Assembly (NCBI RefSeq): GCF_004349355.1
Contig: NZ_SMFK01000001.1
Location: 620,001-684,000, forward strand
Length of the DNA: 64,000 nt
Direction: 5' to 3'
DNA from: Flavobacterium cellulosilyticum
GTDB lineage: Bacteria; Bacteroidota; Bacteroidia; Flavobacteriales; Flavobacteriaceae
Made by a program: the position numbers and the translations under genes. The notes under the pieces are model-generated. The model saw nothing but the letters and a program-made list of their open reading frames with translations. It was not told the origin of the DNA and searched no databases. Below, piece after piece: positions 1-8,005 of this stretch (positions within the stretch are counted from its first letter, which is position 1; the number at the start of each line of letters is the position of its first letter).

Positions 1-702
1 CGTTTGGGAAACAAATATTTGGCCGACGAAGAGCCTTGGAAAATGATAAAAACAGATGCGGGTCGTGTACAAACTCAAATGTATGTGGCTTTGCAAATTG
101 CAACGGCTTTGAGTTCACTTTGCGAACCTTTCTTGCCTTTTACCGCTACGAAATTATCCCGTATTCTTAAAATTGAAGACAAAATTGATTGGAAAACCGT
201 ATCTGAGAATTCTGATTTGAATCCTGCCGGACATCAAATTGGCGAAGCGGAATTATTGTTTGCTAAAATTGAAGACGAAGAAATCCAAAAACAAATAGAT
301 AAATTGGAAGCGACGAAAACAGCCAATACAGCCGAGATTGCTTCGTCCCTCGCAATGACAGAAAAACAAAAAGAATCGATTCAATTTGATGATTTTGCCA
401 AAATGGATATCCGTGTGGGAACGATTCTCGAAGCAGAAAAAATGCCAAAAGCGAACAAACTATTAATCCTAAAAGTAGATACTGGACTTGATGTTCGCAC
501 CATTGTTTCAGGAATTGCCGAGAGTTTTAAACCCGAAGATATTATTGGAAAACGAGTAACTGTATTAGTAAATCTAGCACCTAGAAATCTTCGTGGTGTA
601 GAAAGTCAAGGAATGATTTTGATGTCAACTAACGCCGAAGGAAAATTGGTTTTTGTAAATCCTGATGCAGATAGTGTTGCGAATGGTGAGACGATAAATT
701 AA
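1..702 (+). CDS. metG: Methionyl-tRNA synthetase, C-terminal part (runs off left edge)
   Basis: The reading frame is open from base 1, so this is the last 233 codons of a longer gene. The first ~85 residues form the helical anticodon-binding region (for example YLADEEPWKMIKTD). A charged linker follows, then from about residue 130 an EMAP/Trbp111-type tRNA-binding OB domain (MDIRVGTILEAEKMPKANKL, and VNLAPRNLRGVESQGMILM). This C-terminal OB domain dimerises bacterial MetRS and helps bind tRNA. The catalytic HIGH and KMSKS parts lie outside the window. The linker contains residues IASSLAMT, encoded by a copy of a dispersed palindromic repeat (see separate entry), apparently tolerated because it is in frame. 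Identification is confident. Confidence 0.95.
   Translation, partial: RLGNKYLADEEPWKMIKTDAGRVQTQMYVALQIATALSSLCEPFLPFTATKLSRILKIEDKIDWKTVSENSDLNPAGHQIGEAELLFAKIEDEEIQKQIDKLEATKTANTAEIASSLAMTEKQKESIQFDDFAKMDIRVGTILEAEKMPKANKLLILKVDTGLDVRTIVSGIAESFKPEDIIGKRVTVLVNLAPRNLRGVESQGMILMSTNAEGKLVFVNPDADSVANGETIN
336..359 (+). repeat. Dispersed palindromic-repeat half inside metG
   Basis: This 24-bp stretch (core GATTGCTTCGT then CCCTCGCAATGAC) nearly matches 54066-54089, and its CGCAATGA end matches the arms at 5941-5963 and 6001-6023. From memory, this TCATTGCGAGGAACGAAG-type sequence is a very common interspersed repeat in Bacteroidota. Here it encodes IASSLAMT in the flexible linker between the anticodon-binding and OB domains of MetRS without breaking the frame. 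Confidence 0.7.
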
Positions 703-713
703 GAATTTTAAAC

Positions 714-746
714 AACCCAGTCAGGGTTTAAAATCCTGACTGGGTT
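714..746. terminator. Perfect 12-bp hairpin between metG and the HAD gene
   Basis: AACCCAGTCAGG (714-725) and CCTGACTGGGTT (735-746) are perfect inverted repeats around a 9-base loop, just after the metG stop. No long T-run follows on the plus strand, so it is either a weak terminator or a member of a dispersed palindrome family; I recall similar CCTGACTGGGTT hairpins between Flavobacterium genes. Confidence 0.55.
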
Positions 747-759
747 AAAAATAAAACTA

Positions 760-1446
760 ATGAACCTAAAAGTAATTGCTTTCGACGCTGATGATACTTT
801 ATTCGTAAACGAAACCTATTTTCTAGAAACGGAAATGAAATTTTGTGATTTGATGAGCGACTATTTGTCTCAGAAAGGGATTTCGCAGGAACTTTTTAAG
901 GTTGAAATCGATAATTTGAAAATCTATGGATACGGAATCAAGGCTTATATTCTTTCGATGATTGAGGCTGCAATGAAAATTTCCAACAATACAATTCCTG
1001 TTGAAGTCGTTGAAAAAATCATTGAATTCGGAAAAGAATTACTCGATAAACCCATTGTATTATTAGACGGGGTCGAAGAAACATTACAAGCTTTACACGG
1101 AAAATATAAACTAGTTGTCGCCACCAAAGGTGATTTATTAGACCAACGCAGAAAGTTACACAATTCGGGTCTAGGGCATTATTTTCACCATATCGAAGTG
1201 ATGTCTGACAAACAAGAAATAGATTATTCCGATTTGATAAAACGATTGGAAATTCAACCTGAGGAATTTTTTATGATTGGAAACTCCCTGAAATCGGATG
1301 TTTTACCCGTTTTAGCCATTGGCGGACATGCCATTCATATTCCGTTTCACACTACTTGGGAACACGAAAAAATAAACCATAAGGTCATACACGAAAATTT
1401 TAGTACTTGCGAAAAAATGACTGATGTTTTAAAAAAAATTGGATAA
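760..1446 (+). CDS. HAD-family hydrolase (phosphatase)
   Basis: This 228-residue cytoplasmic protein has the haloacid-dehalogenase motif I close to the start, D9-A-D-D-T, where Asp9 is the expected nucleophile and Asp11 the acid/base. Residues ~15-100 form a helical cap. Motif II is the Thr in LVVATKGD, and motif IV is in MIGNSLKSDVLP, which has the Asp for Mg binding. The layout (cap C1, final HIPFHTTWEHE) fits the subfamily of small-molecule phosphatases annotated in Flavobacteria as HAD family hydrolases. The substrate cannot be told from sequence. It starts 58 bases after metG, beyond a hairpin, and is probably separately transcribed. Confidence 0.85.
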   Translation: MNLKVIAFDADDTLFVNETYFLETEMKFCDLMSDYLSQKGISQELFKVEIDNLKIYGYGIKAYILSMIEAAMKISNNTIPVEVVEKIIEFGKELLDKPIVLLDGVEETLQALHGKYKLVVATKGDLLDQRRKLHNSGLGHYFHHIEVMSDKQEIDYSDLIKRLEIQPEEFFMIGNSLKSDVLPVLAIGGHAIHIPFHTTWEHEKINHKVIHENFSTCEKMTDVLKKIG

Positions 1447-1576
1447 AACAAATACTAAATATTGCAAAATTCTGATTTACAATATTTTACGCTATTTAGT
1501 TGCCTATTAAGTTGTAGAATTTCTATAATTTTTTACATAATTAACAGATTAATACTATTTATAATATTTATCGATG

Positions 1577-1584
1577 TAAATTTG
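1577..1584 (+). promoter_or_regulatory. Putative -7 box (TAAATTTG) for the first OmpA-type gene
   Basis: TAAATTTG matches the Bacteroidota TAnnTTTG box and ends 23 bases before the ATG at 1608, giving a short leader. No clear upstream TTG is visible at the usual ~20-base spacing, so this rests on one box. Confidence 0.45.
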
Positions 1585-1607
1585 TTAAGAACTTAAATTA
1601 TCATATT

Positions 1608-2873
1608 ATGAAAAAAACACTACTAACATTAGCCTTTGCCTTCGCTATAAATACTATAAGCGCGCAAACCGAAACGATTGAAAAAAAAGAAATTGGATTT
1701 AATCAATGGTCTGTTGAATTATCCGGTGGTTTTAACAAACCTCAAAACCATGTAACTCCTGGATATGCATTGAGCGTACTCAGTCCTTATACTATTGATT
1801 TAGGAGTAAGGTATATGTTTAATAATAAATTTGGTTTGAAGCTAGATGGTGGATACAATCATTTTTCTGAAATGAACAATACTCCTTCATTTGACTCAAA
1901 GTATTACAGAGTAGACCTTCAAGCTGTTGCTAACTTAGGTAGAATTATGAGTTTTGAAACATGGACTAATACATTAGGATTATTAGGTCATGCGGGTTTT
2001 GGAACTGGAATGATTAAAGGAAATGGGAAAGATGATAATGTAACCAACTTCTTAGCGGGTGTTACTGGTCAAATTAAATTATCGAATCGTATTTCTTTAA
2101 CAGCTGATTTTACAACAATCATCAACGCTAGACAAGAACTTAATTTTGATGCTAAATCAAAATCTCCAGGAGGAGGTTTCAATTCTATTCTTTATAATGG
2201 AACGGTTGGTTTAACAATTTACTTGGGTAAAAACGAAAAACATGCTGACTGGGTAGTTCTAGATAATAAAAAAACTGAAGACAAACTAATAGAATTAGAA
2301 AAAAGGGTTGCTGATCTTGAAACTTTATCAAATGATACAGATAGAGACGGTGTTGTTGACTATTTAGACGTTGAACCAAATTCAATTGGTGGTGTTATGG
2401 TAGACACAAAAGGAAGAGCTATTGACTTAAACAACAATGGAGTTCCAGATGAATTAGAAAGTTATTTGACTAAAACATATGGCGACCCAACTGCTACTTC
2501 TCTTAAATCTGAATCTGGTAGCGAATTAGTTAAAAACTTAATCAACAAAGGTTATGTAACTACTTATTTTGATTTCGGTAAATCTACTCCAACAAATGTT
2601 TCTACAGAAGGAATTGATTTCATCTTAACTTACTTAAGAAACAATCCTACAGCTTCAGTTGATATTATAGGTCATGCTGACGAAATTGGAAGATCAGCTT
2701 ACAATGACAAATTATCTACTGCCAGAGCTAACAATGTAAAGAACACTTTAATTAAAGCAAATATTGATCCATCAAGATTAAATATCATTGCTGCTGGTGA
2801 AGACACCTCAGTTGAGAAATCTTCTTCAGATGCAAGAAGATTAGTTAGAAGAGTAACATTCGGTGTAAGATAA
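1608..2873 (+). CDS. OmpA-family outer-membrane protein with calcium-binding linker (copy 1)
   Basis: The 421-residue protein starts with a signal peptide (MKKTLLTLAFAFAINTISAQ). Residues ~30-215 alternate polar and hydrophobic positions as in an 8-strand OmpA-type beta barrel, followed by a coiled segment (KLIELEKRVADLETL). Next comes a thrombospondin type-3-like acidic loop, DTDRDGVVDYLDVEPN, then a peptidoglycan-binding OmpA C-terminal domain from about residue 310 (YFDFGKSTPTNV, IIGHADEIGRSAYNDKLS). The role is an abundant structural porin tethering outer membrane to peptidoglycan. It is followed by a strong terminator and then by a close paralog at 3214, so the pair is a tandem duplication with separate transcription units. 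Confidence 0.93.
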   Translation: MKKTLLTLAFAFAINTISAQTETIEKKEIGFNQWSVELSGGFNKPQNHVTPGYALSVLSPYTIDLGVRYMFNNKFGLKLDGGYNHFSEMNNTPSFDSKYYRVDLQAVANLGRIMSFETWTNTLGLLGHAGFGTGMIKGNGKDDNVTNFLAGVTGQIKLSNRISLTADFTTIINARQELNFDAKSKSPGGGFNSILYNGTVGLTIYLGKNEKHADWVVLDNKKTEDKLIELEKRVADLETLSNDTDRDGVVDYLDVEPNSIGGVMVDTKGRAIDLNNNGVPDELESYLTKTYGDPTATSLKSESGSELVKNLINKGYVTTYFDFGKSTPTNVSTEGIDFILTYLRNNPTASVDIIGHADEIGRSAYNDKLSTARANNVKNTLIKANIDPSRLNIIAAGEDTSVEKSSSDARRLVRRVTFGVR

Positions 2874-3213
2874 TCTATTTTTTTTATATCATTAAGCCCT
2901 AAAGGAAATTCCTTTAGGGCTTTTTTTATTTCCTATACTACTGAAAAAGCAGGAGTACAAAAATTTAAGAAAATGAAAATTGTTAAAGGTTATTTTTAAA
3001 ATATAATACTAAAGACCCTTTATACTTATATCATAAAAAAACGAACATTAAAGACCCTTTATTCAGAATAAGTTGACCGTCAATCATAAAATACTAAAAA
3101 TCACTCCATTTTAGCTTCATTATACATCTTTAATTAAAAATTTTAAAGATTTATGAAATATTTCCTATTCCAAGAATAAAAATTTGAGTTACTTTTACAA
3201 AAAAAAATAAACG
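2874..3213. other. Intergenic region with direct repeats upstream of OmpA copy 2
   Basis: Apart from the terminator, this 340-base gap holds two exact copies of TAAAGACCCTTTAT at 3010-3023 and 3049-3062, 39 bases apart start to start. Each copy is partly self-complementary (AAAG/CTTT), as operator half-sites often are. They lie 150-200 bases before the ATG at 3214. TTACTTTTAC near 3191 could be a weak -7 box. No coding sequence is visible. Confidence 0.5.
2894..2927 (+). terminator. Rho-independent terminator after OmpA copy 1
   Basis: AAGCCCTAAAGGAA (2894-2907) pairs perfectly with TTCCTTTAGGGCTT (2909-2922), followed by a run of seven T's. The same stem sequence (AAGCCCTAAA) ends the paralog at 4453, showing the duplication included the terminator. 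Confidence 0.9.
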
Positions 3214-4434
3214 ATGAAAAAACTTATTATTATTCTAGTATTTGCTATTGTTTGTATATCAGTAAATGCTCAAAATGACAAAAAAGAAACCACTGATAAT
3301 GACTATAATAAATGGTCTATAGAATTAGCTGCTGGTGGTAATAAACCACAAAGACCGTATACATCAATTAATTATTATACATCGACACCAAGTCCTTATG
3401 TAATTGACTTAGGGATTAGATATATGTTAAACAATAAATTTGGTATAAAAGCTGACTTTGGTTACAACAGCTTTAAACCAAATACTGATTCCTTTGATTT
3501 CAATACTCAATATTACAGATTTGATATACAAGGAGTTGCGAACTTAGGTAGAATAATGAACTTTGAATCTTGGACAAATACTTTTGGATTATTAGGACAT
3601 ACAGGTTTTGGTGTTGGAAGATTAGAAGATAAAAATTCTACTTTGAATGAGAATATGGGTAATTATATTGCTGGTGTAACAGCTCAAATTAAATTATCAA
3701 ACAGATTTGCCTTAACTGGAGATTTCACAACTATTGTTAATTACTCTCAAGATGTTGCTTTTGATGCTCAATCTAATATTAACCCAAAAGAATTCAATGG
3801 AGTACTTTATAACGGAACGATAGGTATAACGTATTACATAGGTAAAAATGAAAAACATGCAGACTGGGTTGTCTTAAAAGACAAAGATGTTCTTTCATTG
3901 GAAGGGGAAATTGCTGAGTTAAAAGCAATGAATGTTGACAGTGACAAAGATGGTGTTTTAGATTTTTTAGATCTTGAACCAAATACTGCTCCTGGTAAAG
4001 TAGTAGATACTAAAGGTAGAACTATCAAAGAAAAAATAAATACAGAATCAGTTAAAACTTTGGATAGCGCAACATTAGATAGTGAAACTATCAAAAAACT
4101 AGTTAATGAAGGCTATATATGTGCGTTTTTTGACTTTGATAAATCAACTCCTACAGAAGAATCTAAATTTTCAGTTTCGTTTCTTTTAACGTATTTAAAA
4201 AACAATCCTTCAGCAACAGTTGATATAATTGGACATGCAGATGAGATAGGAAGTACAGCATATAATATTAAATTATCTGAAAAAAGAGCCATTTATATAA
4301 AAAATATTCTTTTAAACTTAAATGTAGCTGAATCAAGATTGAATATAGTGGCGGCGGGTGAAGAAAGTACAATTGATCAAAAAACGGAATACGCTAGAAA
4401 ATTGGTTAGAAAAGTAACTTACAAATTAAAATAA
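3214..4434 (+). CDS. OmpA-family outer-membrane protein (copy 2, paralog of 1608-2873)
   Basis: This 406-residue protein has the same architecture as its upstream neighbour: signal peptide (MKKLIIILVFAIVCISVNAQ), barrel to ~residue 220 sharing blocks such as NLGRIM and YIGKNEKHADWVVL, and an acidic calcium loop DSDKDGVLDFLDLEPN. A shorter linker follows, then an OmpA C-terminal domain (FFDFDKSTPTEES, VDIIGHADEIGSTAYN). The linker lacks the LNNNGVPDELE second calcium repeat present in copy 1. It is expected to be a peptidoglycan-anchored outer-membrane protein. Separate promoter region and terminator suggest the two copies may be used under different conditions. Confidence 0.92.
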   Translation: MKKLIIILVFAIVCISVNAQNDKKETTDNDYNKWSIELAAGGNKPQRPYTSINYYTSTPSPYVIDLGIRYMLNNKFGIKADFGYNSFKPNTDSFDFNTQYYRFDIQGVANLGRIMNFESWTNTFGLLGHTGFGVGRLEDKNSTLNENMGNYIAGVTAQIKLSNRFALTGDFTTIVNYSQDVAFDAQSNINPKEFNGVLYNGTIGITYYIGKNEKHADWVVLKDKDVLSLEGEIAELKAMNVDSDKDGVLDFLDLEPNTAPGKVVDTKGRTIKEKINTESVKTLDSATLDSETIKKLVNEGYICAFFDFDKSTPTEESKFSVSFLLTYLKNNPSATVDIIGHADEIGSTAYNIKLSEKRAIYIKNILLNLNVAESRLNIVAAGEESTIDQKTEYARKLVRKVTYKLK

Positions 4435-4452
4435 ACAATTTCTAAATTTTAT

Positions 4453-4487
4453 AAGCCCTAAAGGATTTTTCTTTTAGGGCTTTTTCA
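4453..4487 (+). terminator. Terminator after OmpA copy 2
   Basis: AAGCCCTAAA (4453-4462) pairs with TTTAGGGCTT (4473-4482) and is followed by T's. The stem matches the terminator of OmpA copy 1. Confidence 0.85.
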
Positions 4488-4567
4488 TTTTTATGAATTA
4501 TCTTAAAAAGGGTCGGCAAAAATGTTTAAATAATGTCTTTAGAAAAAAAAAGAACTTAAAAGCCGTT

Positions 4568-4708
4568 AGCCCCAACAGTAGTGGAAAGCCTTTGCGAGTT
4601 GAAAACCACATTTTATAGCGGTTGCAGAGCGACCAAAGGAAGCTCCTGCAAGCGCTAATAAAATGGGTTTGAAACCTGCGAAGCTTGAAACGAATGGTGG
4701 GAATAGCT
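4568..4708 (+). ncRNA. Candidate structured RNA or dispersed structured repeat upstream of recA
   Basis: Four nested pairings can be read by eye. Outer: AGC and CCCA (4568-4574) with TGGG (4698-4701) and GCT (4706-4708), with an AATA bulge. Second: AAGC-c-TTTGC (4586-4595) with GCGAAGCTT (4678-4686). Third: AACC-a-CATTTTA-t-AGCG (4604-4620) with CGCT-aa-TAAAATGGGTT (4653-4669). Apical hairpin: GTTGC (4621-4625) with GCGAC (4629-4633). Two pairs (4593/4680 and 4623/4631) are G-T on this strand and would be A-C mismatches on the other, which favours a plus-strand transcript. I recall elements starting AGCCCC and ending GGGAATAGCTCC as common between Flavobacteriaceae genes; their function is not known to me. 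Confidence 0.55.
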
Positions 4709-4860
4709 CCTGAAAAAAAAGAATAATATTTTGTGAAAATTGAAATTTAGCCCGAAAAAAAGAAGTATTTTTACGGTGGATTTTATAAAAAAACAATCAG
4801 AATTGGTGATGTATAAATGCTAATTATCAATTTATTAGAGCGATAAAACAATACAAATTA

Positions 4861-5892
4861 ATGAAAGAAAAGGTAAAAGAGACGATAAGTTCAGAGAAAG
4901 AAGCCAAATTAAAAGCACTACAGCTAACACTTGACAAACTAGACAAAACCTACGGAAAAGGGACTGTAATGAAGATGGGCGACAAAGCCATTGTAGAAGT
5001 TGAAACTATTTCCTCTGGGTCATTGGGAATCGATTTAGCATTAGGAGTTGGTGGTTATCCAAGAGGAAGAGTGATTGAAATTTATGGTCCGGAATCTTCA
5101 GGAAAAACAACTTTAACATTGCACGCTATTGCCGAAGCTCAAAAAGCGGGTGGAATTGCTGCTTTTATAGATGCGGAACACGCTTTCGATAGAAATTATG
5201 CCGAAAAATTGGGCGTTGATATTGAAAATTTAATTATATCGCAACCTGACAACGGGGAACAAGCATTAGAAATTGCCGAGAATTTAATTCGTTCTGGTGC
5301 GATTGATATTGTAGTCATTGACTCCGTTGCCGCTCTGACTCCAAAAAGTGAAATTGAAGGAGAAATGGGAGATTCTAAAATGGGTCTTCACGCACGTTTG
5401 ATGTCTCAAGCCTTGAGAAAATTGACTGGAACTATTAGCAAAACCAATTGTACGGTTTTCTTCATCAACCAATTGAGAGAGAAAATTGGGGTTATGTTCG
5501 GAAATCCAGAAACGACTACGGGTGGTAATGCCTTGAAGTTTTATGCTTCGGTACGTTTGGATATTCGTCGTTCGACTCAAATAAAAGATGGTGACAATGT
5601 TCTTGGTAACAGAACAAAAGTTAAAGTAGTAAAAAACAAAGTAGCTCCACCATTTAAAGTTGCCGAATTTGATATTATGTACGGTGAAGGTATTTCGAAA
5701 ACAGGCGAAATATTAGATTTAGCTGTAGAATTTGAAATCGTTAAAAAAGCGGGATCTTGGTTCAGCTATGGTGATACCAAATTAGGACAAGGTCGTGACG
5801 CTGTAAAATCGTTAATTAAAGACAATCCTGAATTAGCGGATGAATTAGAGGAAAAAATTAAGGCTAGAATTAAAGAATTGGCCGATGCTTAA
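4861..5892 (+). CDS. recA: Recombinase RecA
   Basis: This 343-residue protein is a standard-length bacterial RecA. It contains the Walker A motif GPESSGKTT at residues 76-84, Walker B in VVIDSVAAL (151-159), the L2 region ending NPETTTGG and the polymerisation motif at the N-terminus ([17 protein letters not shown]). It catalyses ATP-dependent homologous pairing and strand exchange, and stimulates LexA-type self-cleavage where such repressors exist. It stands alone, followed by its own terminator. recX lies 24 kb away rather than adjacent. The C-terminal tail is only mildly acidic. Confidence 0.98.
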   Translation: MKEKVKETISSEKEAKLKALQLTLDKLDKTYGKGTVMKMGDKAIVEVETISSGSLGIDLALGVGGYPRGRVIEIYGPESSGKTTLTLHAIAEAQKAGGIAAFIDAEHAFDRNYAEKLGVDIENLIISQPDNGEQALEIAENLIRSGAIDIVVIDSVAALTPKSEIEGEMGDSKMGLHARLMSQALRKLTGTISKTNCTVFFINQLREKIGVMFGNPETTTGGNALKFYASVRLDIRRSTQIKDGDNVLGNRTKVKVVKNKVAPPFKVAEFDIMYGEGISKTGEILDLAVEFEIVKKAGSWFSYGDTKLGQGRDAVKSLIKDNPELADELEEKIKARIKELADA

Positions 5893-5901
5893 ATATTAGA
5901 T

Positions 5902-5931
5902 AAGAGTCTCGCAAATGCGAGACTCTTTTTT
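5902..5931 (+). terminator. recA terminator
   Basis: AAGAGTCTCGCA (5902-5913) pairs with TGCGAGACTCTT (5916-5927), followed by T's. Confidence 0.9.
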
Positions 5932-5940
5932 GTTTAATTT

Positions 5941-6023
5941 TCATTGCGAGGAACGGGCGCCATCGCATTAAGAGATTATTTACACTGAGCAGCTACTAAG
6001 ATGGCGCCCGTTCCTCGCAATGA
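5941..6023. repeat. Perfect 23-bp inverted repeat (dispersed palindrome) between recA and plsC
   Basis: Positions 5941-5963 (TCATTGCGAGGAACGGG, then CGCCAT) are perfectly reverse-complemented at 6001-6023, with a 37-base loop. The outer 15 bases of each arm share the TCATTGCGAGGAACG core found at 336-359 and 54066-54089. The right arm encodes the last residues of the convergent acyltransferase gene, including its terminal HCEERAPS. It may double as a bidirectional terminator. Confidence 0.85.
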
Positions 6024-6775
6024 CTATTATACTTTTTCTTCTCAAATTCCAATAATTGGTTGTGGATAGTATTCCAAACTTGGGTTTTAAGACTACTCTT
6101 TGCGTTCATTGGTAATCCTAATGTTTCCACAAAAGAATGAATTTGAACTCTCAAAATCCCGGGACTTCCACTAAAAAAAGTGTAAGAATATCTTTTTTTA
6201 TTGTCTCCAAAAGATATCGGAACAATTGGTAATTGATGCTCTATTGCCAATCGAAAAGCACCGTCTTTAAAAGTGTCTAATCGAATTGATTCATCATCAG
6301 GAACACCTCCTTCAGGAAAAATGCAGATACTCAATCCTTTATCAATTCTTTTTTGAGCACGTTGAAAAACACTATGTTTACTTTTTGAACATGATCTATC
6401 GACTAAAATGCAAGTTCGTTTGTAGAAAAATCCAAAAAGAGGGATCTTAACCAACTCTTTTTTTCCAACAAATACGAATGGTTTTTTGATTGCTACAAGC
6501 ATCAACATGATATCTACCATCGAGGTATGATTGGCGACAAGCATATAATTTTTGTGTGGTTCTAATATTTGTTCTCTTTCTATTTTATAATAAAATCCCA
6601 TCCCGAAAAGAATGATTTTTGCCCAAATTCTGGCCATTCGAAAAAAATAAGGATAACCACTTTCGGTCAAAATAGAAGCCACCAAAAAGGGGAACATTAT
6701 AAGTATAGGAATGGCCATCAGTACATGGAACCAAATGCGCCAAAGAACCCAAAAAATAATTTTTACTATTCTCAT
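5996..6775 (-). CDS. plsC: 1-acyl-sn-glycerol-3-phosphate acyltransferase (PlsC family)
   Basis: This 259-residue inner-membrane enzyme carries the acyltransferase motif NHTSMVD at residues 82-88 (NHxxxxD catalytic pair), preceded by hydrophobic segments at ~5-38. The substrate motif FPEGG is at 153-157. PlsC converts lysophosphatidate to phosphatidate in membrane-lipid synthesis. The C-terminal NSHCEERAPS is encoded by the right arm of the palindromic repeat, so the natural end has probably been replaced by repeat sequence. The start fits a TACTTTTG box ending only six bases upstream of the ATG, which predicts a leaderless or nearly leaderless mRNA. Confidence 0.88.
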   Translation of the reverse strand: MRIVKIIFWVLWRIWFHVLMAIPILIMFPFLVASILTESGYPYFFRMARIWAKIILFGMGFYYKIEREQILEPHKNYMLVANHTSMVDIMLMLVAIKKPFVFVGKKELVKIPLFGFFYKRTCILVDRSCSKSKHSVFQRAQKRIDKGLSICIFPEGGVPDDESIRLDTFKDGAFRLAIEHQLPIVPISFGDNKKRYSYTFFSGSPGILRVQIHSFVETLGLPMNAKSSLKTQVWNTIHNQLLEFEKKKYNSHCEERAPS

Positions 6776-6781
6776 GGAGTC

Positions 6782-6789
6782 AAAAGTAA
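6782..6789 (-). promoter_or_regulatory. -7 box (TACTTTTG) abutting the plsC start
   Basis: On the minus strand TACTTTTG is followed by ACTCC-like bases and the ATG at 6775. With transcription starting a few bases beyond the box, there is almost no room for a leader. No convincing upstream TTG was found. Confidence 0.5.
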
Positions 6790-6852
6790 GTAAAACTATG
6801 CTATTATTTTTAAAAGCATTAAATTTGAAAACTTATTAAGTATAAAAATACA

Positions 6853-7824
6853 ATGGCAAAAATACTCACTGGCGTTCAAAGTACTGGAACACCACATTTA
6901 GGAAACTTACTTGGCGCAATCATTCCAGCAATAGAATTATCGAATAATCCCGTAAACGAATCATTTCTTTTTATTGCTGATTTACATTCTATCACTCAAA
7001 TAAAAGAGGGCAAAACATTAAGAGAAAACACCTATAGCACAGCAGCAGCTTGGCTTGCTTGTGGTTTGAATGTGGAAAAAGTAGTGTTTTACCGTCAATC
7101 TGATGTGCCACAAACAGCCGAATTATCATGGTATTTGAGTTGTTTTTTTCCTTATCAAAGATTAACATTGGCCCATTCGTTCAAAGATAAATCCGATAGA
7201 TTAGAAGATGTCAATGCCGGATTGTTTTCATATCCAATGTTGATGGCCGCTGACATTTTACTATACGACGCTCAAATAGTTCCTGTTGGAAAAGACCAAT
7301 TGCAACACTTGGAAATTACGCGTGATGTAGCGGCACGTTTCAACCACCAAATGGGAGAAACTTTCGTACTTCCTGAAGCTAAAATTCAAGAAAACGGCAT
7401 GTTGATTCCAGGTACCAACGGCGGAAAAATGAGTAAATCGGCCAATAACATCATCAATATCTTCTTGGATGACAAAGCTTTGCGCAAGCAAATCATGAGT
7501 ATTGAAACCGATAGTACCCCATTAGAAGAGCCTAAAAATCCAGCTACTTGTAATGCTTTTGCGATTTATTCCTTACTAGGCACTCCTGAACAAATTGAGG
7601 CGATGAGAGCCAATTATTTGGGTGGAAATTACGGATACGGTCATGCCAAGCAAGCTTTGTTTGAATTGATTTTAGAAAAATTTAAAACCGAAAGAGAAAA
7701 GTACAACTACTATATCAACAACCTTCCTGAAATAGATGCATTATTGAAAATTGGTGCCGATAAAGCAACTGTTGTTGCCAATGGTGTTTTAGCAAGAGTT
7801 AGAACAAAATTGGGTTATGAGTGA
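6853..7824 (+). CDS. trpS: Tryptophanyl-tRNA synthetase
   Basis: This 323-residue class I synthetase is of the usual bacterial length. The HIGH-like motif is PHLG at residues 14-17, in GVQSTGTPHLGNLLG, and the KMSKS loop is at 192-196. The DLHSIT and GKDQLQHLE segments are typical of TrpRS. It charges tRNA-Trp in the cytoplasm. TAAATTTG at 6821-6828 is a plausible -7 box. It is divergent from plsC across a short gap and is not part of a trp operon. Confidence 0.97.
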   Translation: MAKILTGVQSTGTPHLGNLLGAIIPAIELSNNPVNESFLFIADLHSITQIKEGKTLRENTYSTAAAWLACGLNVEKVVFYRQSDVPQTAELSWYLSCFFPYQRLTLAHSFKDKSDRLEDVNAGLFSYPMLMAADILLYDAQIVPVGKDQLQHLEITRDVAARFNHQMGETFVLPEAKIQENGMLIPGTNGGKMSKSANNIINIFLDDKALRKQIMSIETDSTPLEEPKNPATCNAFAIYSLLGTPEQIEAMRANYLGGNYGYGHAKQALFELILEKFKTEREKYNYYINNLPEIDALLKIGADKATVVANGVLARVRTKLGYE

Positions 7825-7860
7825 AGATATTTAAGACACTATAATAATAATTGACCTCTC

Positions 7861-7930
7861 TATTTGTCACGCTGGAAGCCTCTCAATAAAGTTCCTGTTG
7901 TGTATTGCGACACTTCCACCGTGACAAATA
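7861..7930. repeat. Imperfect inverted repeat left of the GIY-YIG gene
   Basis: Positions 7861-7878 (TATTTGTCACGCTGGAAG) pair with 7913-7930 (CTTCCACCGTGACAAATA) with a single mismatch. The same GCTTCCAGCGT core occurs again at 8356-8376 on the other side of the GIY-YIG gene. Confidence 0.7.
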
Positions 7931-8005
7931 AAAAGAATAAAAACGAATGTGTTTTCTAAAATGATTCTCAAATATTTTCAGAATTATTTTTAAAACCTCA
8001 ACAAA

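Larger units (their letters stand above)
4435..4860. other. Intergenic region between OmpA copy 2 and recA
   Basis: This 426-base gap holds the terminator (4453-4487), the folded element (4568-4708) and ~150 AT-rich bases before recA that must contain its promoter (candidate -7 TATTTTTA near 4767). A minus-strand open frame across the folded element has a composition unlike a real protein and is not called. Confidence 0.6.

Noticed and set aside
4566..4796. 76-codon minus-strand open frame upstream of recA
   Set aside because: It lies across the folded element; its stems impose the open frame and the protein has no recognisable features.
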